From Pikeienuella litoralis (lineage in GTDB: Bacteria > Pseudomonadota > Alphaproteobacteria > Rhodobacterales > Rhodobacteraceae), in contig NZ_JBBHER010000007.1 in the NCBI RefSeq assembly GCF_037646705.1, forward strand, positions 62,001-126,000: 64,000 bases of DNA. The letters run 5' to 3'. The notes under the pieces are model-generated. The model was not told where the DNA came from and did not search any database. It saw nothing but the letters and a program-made list of their open reading frames with translations. Each line of letters begins with the position of its first letter. The first letter of the stretch is position 1. Shown piece by piece: positions 1 to 11,906 of the stretch. The translations under genes and the position numbers were made by a program.

Positions 1-369
1 CCGCATGAGTTCTCCGGCGGCCAGCGCCAGCGCATCGGCATCGCCCGCGCGCTGGCGATGGAGCCGAAGGTGATCGTGGCGGACGAGCCGGTCTCCGCGC
101 TCGACGTGTCGGTGCAGGCTCAGGTGCTCAAGCTGCTGACGGATCTCCGGGTGCGGCTCGACCTGTCGCTCCTGTTCGTCACCCATGATCTGCGGGTGGC
201 CGCGCAGATCTGCGACCGGGTGGCGGTGATGGAGAAGGGGCGGATCGTCGAGATCGGCGTCACCGCCGAACTCTTCGCCGATCCGCAGCACCCCTACACG
301 CGCAACCTGCTCCGCTCGATTCCCGGCCGCGACTGGACGCCGCCCACGCTGCCGGGCGACGCGGCATGA
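1..369 (+). CDS. Peptide/nickel-type ABC transporter ATPase, C-terminal part
   Basis: The reading frame is open from the first base, so the N-terminus with Walker A lies outside the window. What remains starts at the signature motif (EFSGGQRQRIGIARAL), followed by Walker B (VIVADEPVSALD), the D-loop and the H-loop (LLFVTHDLRV). The C-terminal stretch HPYTRNLLRSIPG is characteristic of the Opp/Dpp family, where it precedes a short C-terminal extension. The protein would energise uptake of a peptide, opine or similar substrate on the cytoplasmic side of the inner membrane. The oxidoreductase gene follows after 16 nt, so the two are probably in one operon, with amide and amino-acid processing enzymes downstream. 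Substrate cannot be told from this fragment. Confidence 0.9.
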   Translation, partial: PHEFSGGQRQRIGIARALAMEPKVIVADEPVSALDVSVQAQVLKLLTDLRVRLDLSLLFVTHDLRVAAQICDRVAVMEKGRIVEIGVTAELFADPQHPYTRNLLRSIPGRDWTPPTLPGDAA

Positions 370-385
370 CCTGTCCGGGGACATC

Positions 386-1693
386 ATGATCGAATCCTTT
401 CCTCCCTCCATCTGGGCCGAGGTCTCGGCGCCCCGCCCGCCCAAGCCGAAGCTGCAGGGCGAGGTCGAGGCCGACGCGGTCGTGATCGGCGGCGGCTTCA
501 CCGGCCTCTCATCCGCGCTGCACCTCGCGCGGCGCGGCCTGAGCGTCGTTCTGCTGGAGGCGAACGCGGTCGGCTGGGGCGCGTCGGGGCGCAACAACGG
601 GCAGGTGATCCCGATTCTGACCGCCGCCGAGCCGGATGCGATGATCGCCCGGCACGGCGCCGCCGGCGAGCGGTTCGCCCGGCTGGTCGGCGCGAGCGCC
701 AGCTACCTCTTCGACACCGCGCGCGAAGAGGGGATCGAGGCGGAGGCCGAGGCCGAGCAGGCCGGCTGGTTCCAGCCCGCGCACTCCCCCGGGCGCATCC
801 GGCTCAGCGAGAAGCGGGTGAACGCCTGGCGCCGGCTCGGCTTCCCGGCGGAATTGCTGGATGCGGACGCAGCCGAGAAGGTGCTCGGCTCCCGGTTCTG
901 GCATGGCGGCATGTTCAACCCGACCGGCGGCCATGTGAACCCGCTGGGGCTGGCGCGCGGCCTCGCCGCCGCCGCCGAGCGCCGCGGCGCGGTGATCCAC
1001 GAGGACAGCCCCGCGACCAGCTGGGCGCGGGAGGGCGATTTCTGGCGCGCGCGGACGGCGGAAGGCTCGGTGAAGGCCCGCGCACTGATCCTCGCCACCA
1101 ACGCCTACACCGATCAGGCCGCCCCGTCGCTCGCCCCAAGGCTGGCGCGGAGCATCGTGCCGGTGCTCTCCTGGCAGATGGCGACCGAGCCGATCGGCGA
1201 CAATCTGCGGAAGGCGATCCTGCCGGGGCGGCAGGCGGTCTCAGACACCCGCGGCGATCTCCGCTTCTTCCGCTATGACGCGCGCAACCGCCTCATCACC
1301 GGGGGCGCGGTGCTCGGGCCGTGGAACGCGGCCGAACGCGTGAAAGCCACCGCCGCGGGGCGCCTGGCCGAGGCGTTCCCGGATCTCGGCGCGCCGAAGA
1401 TGACCCATGTCTGGTCCGGCTATGTCGGCATGACCTGGGACCGCTTTCCGCGCATCCATCGGCTCGGCCCCGACGGCTGGGCCTGGATCGGCTGCAACGG
1501 GCGGGGCGTCGCGCTCTCGATCTCGCTTGGCCGCGAAATGGCCGCCGCCGTCGCGGGCGCGCCGGAGACGGAGCTGGCGCTGCCGCCTTCGGAGCCGCGC
1601 CCGCTCGCGGCCCATGCGATCGCGCGCCGCATCGCGCCATGGTATCTCGCCTGGCTGAAGCGCGCCGACCGCAGAGAGCCGAATTTCGACTGA
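386..1693 (+). CDS. DAO-family FAD-dependent oxidoreductase (PuuB-like)
   Basis: This 435-residue protein has an N-terminal Rossmann fold at about residues 28-60 (VIGGGFTGLSSALHLARRG, then an acidic residue in LLEAN) that binds FAD. The next motif, GWGASGRNNGQ, is typical of the gamma-glutamylputrescine oxidase/glycine oxidase branch of the DAO family. The C-terminal GYVGMTWDRFPRIHRL and GCNGRGVALS segments close the FAD site. Members oxidise primary or secondary amines or amino acids to imines with hydrogen peroxide release. It lies between a peptide-type transporter ATPase and an ATC-hydrolase-family gene plus an M20 amidohydrolase, so it probably oxidises an amine or amino acid derived from the imported compound. 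The exact substrate is unknown. No strong ribosome-binding site precedes the ATG. Confidence 0.85.
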   Translation: MIESFPPSIWAEVSAPRPPKPKLQGEVEADAVVIGGGFTGLSSALHLARRGLSVVLLEANAVGWGASGRNNGQVIPILTAAEPDAMIARHGAAGERFARLVGASASYLFDTAREEGIEAEAEAEQAGWFQPAHSPGRIRLSEKRVNAWRRLGFPAELLDADAAEKVLGSRFWHGGMFNPTGGHVNPLGLARGLAAAAERRGAVIHEDSPATSWAREGDFWRARTAEGSVKARALILATNAYTDQAAPSLAPRLARSIVPVLSWQMATEPIGDNLRKAILPGRQAVSDTRGDLRFFRYDARNRLITGGAVLGPWNAAERVKATAAGRLAEAFPDLGAPKMTHVWSGYVGMTWDRFPRIHRLGPDGWAWIGCNGRGVALSISLGREMAAAVAGAPETELALPPSEPRPLAAHAIARRIAPWYLAWLKRADRREPNFD

Positions 1694-1714
1694 TCCTTTC
1701 GAGAGGAGACGCAG

Positions 1715-2182
1715 ATGAACGACATGGGCATTCTGGAGCGGCGCCGCATCGAGGCGCTGATCCTCAAGCACGTCTATGAAGTGCTGAAGGCCCGCATGGG
1801 CGAGGAGGAAGCGCAATCCGTGATCGGCGAGGCCGTCTCCAATTCCGCCATCGAGCACGGCAAGGGCTTCGCCGAAGCGCTGGGGCGGGAGCCGACGCTC
1901 AAGGATTTTCTCGACATCATGCCGCTCTGGACCAAGGACGACGCGCTTCAGATCGAAGTGCTGGCGGCGGACGAGGAGAAGCTCGACTTCAACGTGGTCC
2001 GCTGCCGCTACTCCGAAATGTACAAGGAGATGGGCCTCGGGAATATCGGTCATCTTCTGTCCTGCAACCGGGACGGCGACTTCTGCGTCGGCTACAACCC
2101 CGACATGGAGCTGACCCGGACGCAAACCATCATGAAAGGCGCCAGCCACTGCGACTTTCGTTACCGCATGAAGAAGGATTGA
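1715..2182 (+). CDS. L-2-amino-thiazoline-4-carboxylate hydrolase family protein
   Basis: The 155-residue protein has the family's conserved C-terminal block: SCNRDGDFCVGYNP, then a TRTQTIMKGASHCDFRY-like segment with two cysteines (residues about 126 and 147). The length is normal for this small single-domain family. The founding enzyme opens the thiazoline ring of ATC to carbamoyl-cysteine; most members lack a tested substrate, so the assignment is to family only. A good ribosome-binding site (AGAGGAGA) lies 6-8 nt before the ATG. The gene sits 21 nt after the oxidoreductase and directly before an M20 amidohydrolase, which suggests joint breakdown of a cyclic or carbamoylated amino-acid compound taken up by the upstream transporter. 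Confidence 0.75.
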   Translation: MNDMGILERRRIEALILKHVYEVLKARMGEEEAQSVIGEAVSNSAIEHGKGFAEALGREPTLKDFLDIMPLWTKDDALQIEVLAADEEKLDFNVVRCRYSEMYKEMGLGNIGHLLSCNRDGDFCVGYNPDMELTRTQTIMKGASHCDFRYRMKKD

Positions 2183-2187
2183 TCTCA

Positions 2188-3360
2188 ATGGCCGTTGAAA
2201 ACTGGGTATCGAAACAGATCGCAGACCTGACCGAGTTCCGCCGCGACCTGCACCGCAACCCCGAGTTGCTCTACGATGTCACCCGCACCGCCAGCCGCGT
2301 CGCCGAGGCGCTGCGCGCGGCGGGCGTCGACGAGGTGCACGAGGGGATCGGGCGCACCGGCGTCGTCGGGATCATTCGCGGGCGCACCGACGCTTCGGGC
2401 CGGATGATCGGCCTGCGCGCCGATATGGACGCGCTGCCGATCCTGGAGGCGTCGGGCGTCGAGTGGGCCTCCGAGGTTCCCGGAAAGATGCACGCCTGCG
2501 GCCATGACGGGCACACCACGATGCTGCTGGGCGCCGCGCGGGAGCTGGCCGAAAGCCGCAATTTCGATGGCGCGGTGGCCGTGATCTTCCAGCCGGCCGA
2601 AGAAGGCGGGGCCGGCGCCAAGGCGATGATCGACGACGAAATGCTGACGCGCTTCCCGATGCAGGAGGTCTACGGCATGCACAACAAGCCCGGCCTCGCG
2701 CTGGGCGAATTCGCCGTGTGTCCCGGACCGATCATGGGCTCGGTGGACGAGATTCGCATCACCATCGAAGGCGTCGGCGGCCACGCCGCCTTCCCGCACC
2801 AGACCACGGACCCGCTGATGGCGACCTCGGCGCTGGTGCAGGCGGTGCAGTCGATCGTCTCGCGCAATCTCGACCCGCTGAAATCGGCGGTGATCTCGAT
2901 CACGACGATCCACGGCGGCGACGCCTTCAACGTGATCCCGCAGGCGATCGAGCTGACCGGAACCGTGCGGACGCTGGACGAGGAGGTCCGCACCATGGTG
3001 GAGCGCCGCCTGAGCCGCGCGGTCCAGGGCATCGCCGACGCGTTCGACGCGAAGGGGACGCTCGACTACATCCGGATGTATCCGGTCACGGTCAACGACG
3101 AGGTGGGCGCCGAACGCTCCGCAGCGGCCGCCGCCGAGGTCGCGGGGGCCGAGCGCGTGGACACGGCCTGGTCCCCCTCCATGGGCGGCGAAGACTTTTC
3201 GTTCATGCTGAACGAGCGGCCGGGCGCGATGATCTTCGTCGGAAACGGCCCGAGCGCGGGGCTCCATCATCCCGCCTATGACTTCAACGACGAAGTCATC
3301 GCCTGGGGCTGCTCCTACTGGACGACGCTCGTGCGCCAGCGGCTTCGCGTCGGCGGATGA
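2188..3360 (+). CDS. M20 family metallo-amidohydrolase (aminoacylase/hippurate hydrolase type)
   Basis: About 390 residues. M20D signatures are visible: the metal-binding ADMDALPILE and MHACGHDGHTTMLLG segments, the catalytic glutamates in FQPAEEGGAGA, a histidine in YGMHNKPGL, the dimerisation-domain GVGGHAAFPHQTTDP, and the late metal ligand in MGGEDFSFML. Such enzymes cleave N-acyl or N-carbamoyl amino acids in the cytoplasm with two divalent metals. The frame extends up to a TTG at 2179, but the ATG at 2188 is preferred because AAGGA lies 8-12 nt before it and the TTG overlaps the preceding stop codon. It is last in the operon; hairpins follow. Confidence 0.88.
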   Translation: MAVENWVSKQIADLTEFRRDLHRNPELLYDVTRTASRVAEALRAAGVDEVHEGIGRTGVVGIIRGRTDASGRMIGLRADMDALPILEASGVEWASEVPGKMHACGHDGHTTMLLGAARELAESRNFDGAVAVIFQPAEEGGAGAKAMIDDEMLTRFPMQEVYGMHNKPGLALGEFAVCPGPIMGSVDEIRITIEGVGGHAAFPHQTTDPLMATSALVQAVQSIVSRNLDPLKSAVISITTIHGGDAFNVIPQAIELTGTVRTLDEEVRTMVERRLSRAVQGIADAFDAKGTLDYIRMYPVTVNDEVGAERSAAAAAEVAGAERVDTAWSPSMGGEDFSFMLNERPGAMIFVGNGPSAGLHHPAYDFNDEVIAWGCSYWTTLVRQRLRVGG

Positions 3361-3364
3361 AGCG

Positions 3365-3407
3365 CCCCCGGCGGGGGAGCGATGTCTGGCGGCGGCGCGA
3401 TCGCGCC
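3365..3407. terminator. Convergent hairpins between M20 and AraC genes
   Basis: Two inverted repeats fill the 46-nt gap between two convergent genes. The first is five C, GGC loop, five G at 3365-3377. The second is a perfect 14-bp palindrome, GGCGCGATCGCGCC, at 3394-3407. Neither has a T tract, so intrinsic termination is only suggested by position. Confidence 0.4.
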
Positions 3408-4420
3408 TAGGATAGGTCGCCAGACATCTTCTCGTCGCTGAAGGAGCGGCGGTACTTGCCGGGCGACATCCCGAACCGGGCTTCAAATTGCTGTGTGAAA
3501 TGGCTCCGGCTGGAGTAGCCGGACAATTCCGCGACCCGCGCGATCCCCACGCCGCCGTCAAGCAGAAGGCGCGCGGCGTGCTGAAGCCGCAGGTTGCGGA
3601 CAATCTCCATCGGGGCCGCTCCGAAGCTCCGATGGAAATGCTCGGCGAACCGGGACCGGCTCATGCCGACCAGCTCAGCCATCGATTCGACGCTGTGCGG
3701 CGCGCTCGGATTGCTTAGAACAGCCGAGAGCGCCGGCCAGAATCGCAGATCCGCCAGCGCCGCGATCCAGCGCATCGGGCCGCTCCGCGCTTCAACGCGC
3801 CGCCGGATCGCTTCGATCACGCATTGCAGAAGCAGCGCGCGAACCATCGCCCGAGAGCCGATCCGCGGCTGCATGATCTCGGCGACGATCAACTCAAGGG
3901 CGGAAGCGGTCACCGACGCGTCGCGGCCCGGCTCGATGACCGGCTCGCGAAGAAGATCGATCACCGGACCGGCGCCGCGGATGCCGATCGAGACGCTTGC
4001 GCACAGAACGACGAGTCCGGTCGCATCTCCGTCCGCGTCGTCGCCGCCCGACCGGTGATGCGCGAGGCCGAGGCCGGCGGGCTTGCATTCGGCGAAGGAT
4101 ACGAACTTCCCGTCGGACGCGCCAAGCGAATGGCTGCCGCCCGCCGGAACGAAAATCAGGTCGCCCCGAGCGATTCCGACCGGCGGAACGCCGGGCATAT
4201 GCAGCGCGCCCTCGCCCGACAGGACATAGTGCAGGCTGGCGGCGGGAGCGCGGGGCATGGACAGCCATCCCCGCGGCGCCAGTTCGCAGAGCGAGAACGG
4301 GGTGGTCTCGACCACCATCGCCTCAAAGACCGAATCCAATCGCGTGTCTGCCACAGCCCGCACATCTTCGAGACGAAACCGAACATCTCGAGGTTTATCT
4401 ATCAGGTCTCGCTTAAGCAA
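3407..4420 (-). CDS. AraC-family transcriptional regulator with cupin sensor domain
   Basis: The N-terminal part is a cupin-type sensor (LHYVLSGEGALHMPG, then GDLIFVPAGGSHSLGA) and the last ~100 residues hold two AraC helix-turn-helix motifs: SMAELVGMSRSRFAEHFHRS and IARVAELSGYSSRSHFTQQF, ending with MSPGKYRR. It would bind a small ligand and regulate the divergent cysteine hydrolase whose start lies 10 nt away. The start is uncertain. The longest frame begins with a TTG at 4420, inside the other gene's leader. GTG codons at 4363 and 4354 or ATG at 4318 are alternatives. The sequence before the cupin (RLDSVFEAM) looks family-like, so 4363 or 4354 is plausible. Confidence 0.85.
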   Translation of the reverse strand: MLKRDLIDKPRDVRFRLEDVRAVADTRLDSVFEAMVVETTPFSLCELAPRGWLSMPRAPAASLHYVLSGEGALHMPGVPPVGIARGDLIFVPAGGSHSLGASDGKFVSFAECKPAGLGLAHHRSGGDDADGDATGLVVLCASVSIGIRGAGPVIDLLREPVIEPGRDASVTASALELIVAEIMQPRIGSRAMVRALLLQCVIEAIRRRVEARSGPMRWIAALADLRFWPALSAVLSNPSAPHSVESMAELVGMSRSRFAEHFHRSFGAAPMEIVRNLRLQHAARLLLDGGVGIARVAELSGYSSRSHFTQQFEARFGMSPGKYRRSFSDEKMSGDLS

Positions 4421-4430
4421 GGAGACCAGA

Positions 4431-5240
4431 ATGTGCTCTGATCACGATCACACCTCTCATCATGACGTCACCCGCCGCGCCGCGCTGTTGGGAACCGCCG
4501 CCACGCTCGCGGCGGCCACGGCGACCGAGGCCGTCGCGCAAAACGACGCCTACGCGCCCCCGGCGGAGCCGGCGCTTCCGCCTTCGACGATGAAACTGCG
4601 GGCGGGCGAAGTCGCCGTCGTCGTCACCGATCCTCAGATCGACTTTCTCAGCCCGGATGGCGTGACATGGGGAGTCGTCGGTGAAAGCGTCCAGGAATTG
4701 GGGACCGTCGCCAATATCGGCCGCCTGTTCCGCGCGGCGAAGGCGAAAGACCTGACCGTCGCGGTTTCTCCCCATTATTACTACCCCACCGACCACGGAT
4801 GGAAATTCGAGGGCGCGCTCGAAAAACTGATGCACGCCATCGGGATGTTCGACCGGAAAGGCCCGCTCGACCTTGAAGGCTTCGCCGGCTCGGGCGCCGA
4901 CTTCATGCCGGAATACAAGGAGTTCATCGAGGACGGGAAGACCATCGTCACCTCGCCGCACAAGATCTACGGGCCCGAGACCAATGATCTCGTCCTGCAA
5001 TTGCGCAAGCACGGAGTGAACCAGGTCGTGCTGGCGGGGATGTCCGCGAATCTCTGCACGGAATCGCATTTGCGCGAATTGCTCGAGCAGGGGTTTGAGG
5101 TTGCGGTCGTATCTGACGCGACGGCGGCGGCGAAGCTCCCCGAAGGCGACGGCTACCTCGCGGCCCTGACCAACTTTCGCTACATGGCCAATGCGCTCTG
5201 GACGACGGATGAGGCGACGGCGCGGATCGAGGCGCTGTAA
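4431..5240 (+). CDS. Tat-exported isochorismatase-family cysteine hydrolase
   Basis: The protein starts with a twin-arginine signal (DVTRRAALLGTAATLAAATA, likely cleavage after EAVAQ), so it should be exported folded to the periplasm. The mature domain has the isochorismatase triad in order: Asp in VVTDPQIDFL, Lys in TSPHKIYGPE, and Cys in AGMSANLCTESHLREL. Family members hydrolyse C-N bonds of amides or vinyl ethers such as nicotinamide or N-carbamoyl compounds. The ATG at 4431 is chosen because AAGGAGA lies 5 nt upstream; the longer open frame upstream overlaps the AraC gene and lacks such a site. Divergent to the AraC regulator, which probably controls it. Substrate unknown. Confidence 0.87.
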   Translation: MCSDHDHTSHHDVTRRAALLGTAATLAAATATEAVAQNDAYAPPAEPALPPSTMKLRAGEVAVVVTDPQIDFLSPDGVTWGVVGESVQELGTVANIGRLFRAAKAKDLTVAVSPHYYYPTDHGWKFEGALEKLMHAIGMFDRKGPLDLEGFAGSGADFMPEYKEFIEDGKTIVTSPHKIYGPETNDLVLQLRKHGVNQVVLAGMSANLCTESHLRELLEQGFEVAVVSDATAAAKLPEGDGYLAALTNFRYMANALWTTDEATARIEAL

Positions 5241-5258
5241 TCTCCACGCCCGCCATGG

Positions 5259-5283
5259 GGGGAGCCGCCCGCGCGGCTTCCCC
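5259..5283. terminator. Hairpin after cysteine hydrolase gene
   Basis: GGGGAGCCGC, loop CCGC, then GCGGCTTCCCC (one bulged T) lies 19 nt after the stop codon at 5240. There is no clear T tract. It is a candidate terminator or 3' stabiliser. Confidence 0.4.
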
Positions 5284-5656
5284 ACGATTCCCTCCGCTCG
5301 CCTCAACGCCGAAGGCGGCGGCGCGATCCATTTCGCAGCCGATGACCGCGCCCTTCGCCCGCCGGACGGCGTCCGACCCTGCCGGCCCGCGCGCATCCCG
5401 ACCATCAGGACATATCCGCCGAGCCGCCGAAGCTGTCGCCGCCCATGGTCCGGGCGGAGGGCGGCGGGCGCCCCCTGCCGGCGGGTTCGACGACGGCGCC
5501 GACGTCTGCGTAACTTGAGGGCTCCGCGCCGACAGCCATTGCGCGCGCCACAAAATAATGGCAGCCGTGGAAGGATGGGTCCTTCTCACTTGCGGCCCCC
5601 GAAACGGGGGCGGGTCAGCATTCGTCGCCGAATGACGCCAGAAAGGAGATAACCGC
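5284..5656 (+). promoter_or_regulatory. Non-coding leader upstream of glycerol ABC operon
   Basis: No convincing gene is seen between the cysteine hydrolase and the first ATPase. Open frames here have compositions typical of GC-rich shadows. A compact hairpin CCCCCG-AAA-CGGGGG at 5596-5610 sits about 47 nt before the start codon at 5657, and AAAGGAGA at about 5641-5648 is the ribosome-binding site. The promoter of the glp-type operon should be in this stretch, but no clear -35/-10 pair was found. Confidence 0.4.
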
Positions 5657-6739
5657 GTGACACTGACACTTGACGGCGTGACGCTTGTCGTAGGCGGCCG
5701 GCCCCATATCCACGAGACGTCCCTGACGTTGGAGAAAGGCACCATGAATGTGCTTCTCGGGCCGACGCTGGCGGGCAAGACGTCGCTAATGCGGCTGATG
5801 GCGGGGCTGGATCAGCCGACGAAGGGCCGCATCATGTGGAACGGCGCGGACGTGACCGGCCAGCGCGTGCAGGACCGCAAGATCGCGATGGTATATCAGC
5901 AGTTCATCAACTACCCGTCGATGAGCGTCTATGACAACATCGCCTCGCCCATGAAGCTGATGGGGATCGGCCGCGCCGAGATCGACGCCCGCGTCCGCGA
6001 GACCGCGGAGTTGATGCAGATCACGCCGCTGCTGGACCGCAAGCCGCTGGAGCTGTCGGGCGGGCAACAGCAACGCTGCGCGTTGGCGCGCGCCCTGGTC
6101 AAGAACGCGGGCCTCGTCCTTCTGGACGAGCCGCTGGCCAACCTCGACTACAAGCTGCGCGAGGAGCTCCGCGCCGAGATCCCGCGCATCTTCGAGAAGA
6201 CCGGTTCGATCTTCGTCTACGCCACGACCGAGCCGGAGGAGGCGCTTCTGCTCGGCGGCAATTGCGCGACGCTCTGGGAGGGGCGGGTCACGCAATTCGG
6301 CCCCACGGCGCAGGTTTATCGTCAGCCGGCGGACGCGACGACCGCGCGGGTGTTCTCGGACCCGCCGATGAATTTCCTTCAACTGGAAAAGCGCGGCGGC
6401 GCGATCCGCCGCGCCGGCGTGGATTTCAAAGGACTGGAGATCGAGCAAGGGCTGCCCGAGGGGCGCTATCTGGCCGGGTTCCGCCCCAGCCACCTGACGC
6501 TGGAGCCGAGCGCGGGCGCGATCCGCTTCGACACCACGCTGAGCGTGACCGAGATCACCGGCTCGGAAACCTTCATCCATCTCGACCACGGCGCCGACCG
6601 CTGGATCGGATTGATCCAGGGTGTCCGCGATCTGCAGCCGGGACAGCCGCTTCCGGTCTATCTCGACCCGAGCCGCGTCTATCTGTTCGCCGAGGACGGC
6701 GCGCTCGTCGCCGGCGCCTCCTACGCGAAGGTCGCGTGA
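5657..6739 (+). CDS. glpS: Glycerol ABC importer ATPase GlpS-like
   Basis: A 360-residue MalK-type ATPase: Walker A GPTLAGKT (about residues 35-42), Q-loop in MVYQQF, a full signature ELSGGQQQRCALARAL, Walker B LVLLDEPLANLD, and a C-terminal OB-type regulatory domain from about residue 240. The H-loop histidine is missing: where MalK has THD, this protein has YATTEPEEAL. It is followed at once by a second ATPase whose signature is degenerate, so the two probably form an asymmetric heterodimer. The order ATPase-ATPase-permease-permease-DUF2160-binding protein matches the glycerol ABC system glpSTPQV described in Rhizobium. The GTG upstream of TLTLDGV or the ATG later are alternatives; GTG at 5657 follows a good ribosome-binding site. 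Confidence 0.8.
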   Translation: MTLTLDGVTLVVGGRPHIHETSLTLEKGTMNVLLGPTLAGKTSLMRLMAGLDQPTKGRIMWNGADVTGQRVQDRKIAMVYQQFINYPSMSVYDNIASPMKLMGIGRAEIDARVRETAELMQITPLLDRKPLELSGGQQQRCALARALVKNAGLVLLDEPLANLDYKLREELRAEIPRIFEKTGSIFVYATTEPEEALLLGGNCATLWEGRVTQFGPTAQVYRQPADATTARVFSDPPMNFLQLEKRGGAIRRAGVDFKGLEIEQGLPEGRYLAGFRPSHLTLEPSAGAIRFDTTLSVTEITGSETFIHLDHGADRWIGLIQGVRDLQPGQPLPVYLDPSRVYLFAEDGALVAGASYAKVA

Positions 6740-7820
6740 TGGCGAAGATCACCCTCGACAACCTGGCCCATTCCTACCTGCCCAACCCGCGCTCCGAGGA
6801 CGATTTCGCCCTCAAGGAGCTGAATCACGACTGGGCCGACGGCGCCGCCTACGCGCTTCTCGGCGCGTCGGGCTGCGGCAAGTCCACGCTGCTCAACATC
6901 ATCTCGGGGTTGCTGATCCCGTCGCAGGGCCGCGTTCTGTTCGACGGCCGCGATGTGACGACCGCGCCCACCGCGGACCGCAACATCGCGCAGGTGTTCC
7001 AGTTTCCGGTCGTCTACGACACGATGACGGTTCGCGAGAACCTGGCCTTCCCGCTCAAGAACCGGGGCCTCGACGCAAACGAGATCGAGCGCCGGGTGCG
7101 GAAGGTCGGCGCGATGATCGCCATGGAGGCGCAACTCGACCGGAAGGCCCGCGGCCTGACGGCGGACGCCAAGCAGAAGATCAGCCTGGGGCGCGGCATG
7201 GTCCGCGAAGACGTGAATGCGCTGCTGCTGGACGAGCCGCTGACCGTGATCGACCCGCATATGAAATGGGAATTGCGCACGCAGCTCAAGACGCTGCATC
7301 GCAGCCTCGGGCACACGATGATCTACGTGACCCATGACCAGACCGAGGCGCTGACCTTCGCCGACAAGGTGGTGGTGATGCATGACGGGCGCGTTGTGCA
7401 GATCGGCGCCCCTCAGGAACTGTTCGAGCGGCCCGCGCATACGTTCGTCGGTTATTTCATCGGCTCGCCGGGCATGAACCTGTTCGACGCGCGGATCGAC
7501 GGGCGCACGGCTCTCGTGGCCGGCGCGCCGGTGGATCTCGGCGGCGTCTACACCGCGTCCGGGCGCATGCAGATCGGCGTGCGCCCGGAATTCGTCCGCC
7601 TGCGCGAAGGCGGGGACGGCGTCCCCGCCCGCGTGCGCCGGATCGAGGATGTGGGGCGCCACAGGATCGTCCGGCTGGACGTGGAGGGGAGCGAGGTGAA
7701 CGCCATCGTCGACGAGGGCGAGGCGATCCCGGCCGGCGCCGACCGCATCACGTTCGAGCCGGGCGCCATCAACGTCTATGCGGACGACTGGCGCGTGGCG
7801 GCCTCGGAGGAGCAACCGCA

Positions 7821-7824
<4 letters not shown>
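6739..7824 (+). CDS. glpT: Glycerol ABC importer ATPase GlpT-like (ABC family)
   Basis: A 361-residue MalK-type ATPase whose ATG overlaps the preceding stop (TGATG). Walker A is GASGCGKST, the Q-loop lies in VFQFPVVYDT, Walker B is LLLDEPLTVIDPH and the H-loop YVTHDQTEAL is intact. The signature, however, reads LTADAKQKISLGRGMV instead of LSGGQ. A C-terminal OB-type domain follows residue 240. Paired with the upstream ATPase, which has LSGGQ but no H-loop histidine, one composite ATP site would be complete and the other degenerate. The name follows the rhizobial glycerol ABC operon; it is unrelated to the GlpT antiporter of Escherichia coli. Confidence 0.8.
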
Positions 7825-8693
<869 letters not shown>

Positions 8694-8694
8694 C

Positions 8695-9579
<885 letters not shown>

Positions 9580-9742
9580 TGCGCCCATCGTCGTTCGTCG
9601 CCTTTATCGGGTTCGCCGCATCCGCAGCCGCTGATGACGCCGAAGTGATCGAGGCGCATTCTGACGCCGGGTGGCGTTCCGATTTCGGGATGATAGCCTG
9701 ACGCCGGGGCCGGCGGACATCCACATGGAGGAAACGTCGATA

Positions 9743-10018
9743 ATGCTTGACTGGATGGCCTGGACCTGGCCCACGGCGGCCTTCTTCGCGGTGATCGCCC
9801 TGCTTCTGATCACCTTTTCGATTCTCGCCGTGAGGTTCCCCGAAACGCCCCGCAAGGGCGTGCTCCGGATCGCGACGACGCGGGGCGACCGGCTCTTCAT
9901 CACGCTGCTCGGCTCGGCCTTCATCAATCTCGCGTGGCTCGGTCTGACGCCTTTTCCGCAGGCCTGGGCGCTGGTACTCTGTCTCGGCTTCGCCGCAGTG
10001 GTCTTCCGCTGGGTCTAG
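9743..10018 (+). CDS. DUF2160 small membrane protein of glycerol ABC operon
   Basis: A 91-residue protein with two to three membrane helices (TAAFFAVIALLLITFSILAV, then FITLLGSAFINLAWLGL, then ALVLCLGFAAVVFRWV) and a short basic loop PETPRKGVLRIATTRGDR between them. This matches DUF2160, a family found between the permease and binding-protein genes of glycerol-type ABC operons. The frame extends up to a GTG at 9671, but the ATG at 9743 is chosen because GGAGGAAA lies 8 nt upstream and gives the family length of about 90 residues. Function unknown; it may be an accessory subunit. Confidence 0.75.
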   Translation: MLDWMAWTWPTAAFFAVIALLLITFSILAVRFPETPRKGVLRIATTRGDRLFITLLGSAFINLAWLGLTPFPQAWALVLCLGFAAVVFRWV

Positions 10019-10095
10019 GTCGCGCGAATCCCGCTCCGGCGGCCGTCGCCGGGGCGCTTCGTTCCGCCTGCCGAATAACAAAGGGAGGAATAATA

Positions 10096-11802
<1,707 letters not shown>

Positions 11803-11814
11803 GAGCCCGATCCC

Positions 11815-11845
11815 GGCCGGGGCGCGCTCTCGCCGCGCCCCGGCC
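11815..11845 (+). terminator. Terminator-like hairpin after glpV
   Basis: A perfect 12-bp inverted repeat, GGCCGGGGCGCG and CGCGCCCCGGCC with a 7-nt loop, starts 12 nt after the glpV stop codon. No T tract follows. Its position between convergent genes suggests a terminator or 3' end protection for the operon transcript. Confidence 0.55.
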
Positions 11846-11906
11846 ACACCGCCCCGACCCGCCGCAAGATATCGCCTGAACAGCGCCGCCGAGGCTTGGC
11901 CGGCGA

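Noticed and set aside
5191..5652. 153-codon plus-strand frame upstream of glpS
   Set aside because: Starts inside the hydrolase gene and has a composition dominated by Arg and Pro; no Shine-Dalgarno sequence.
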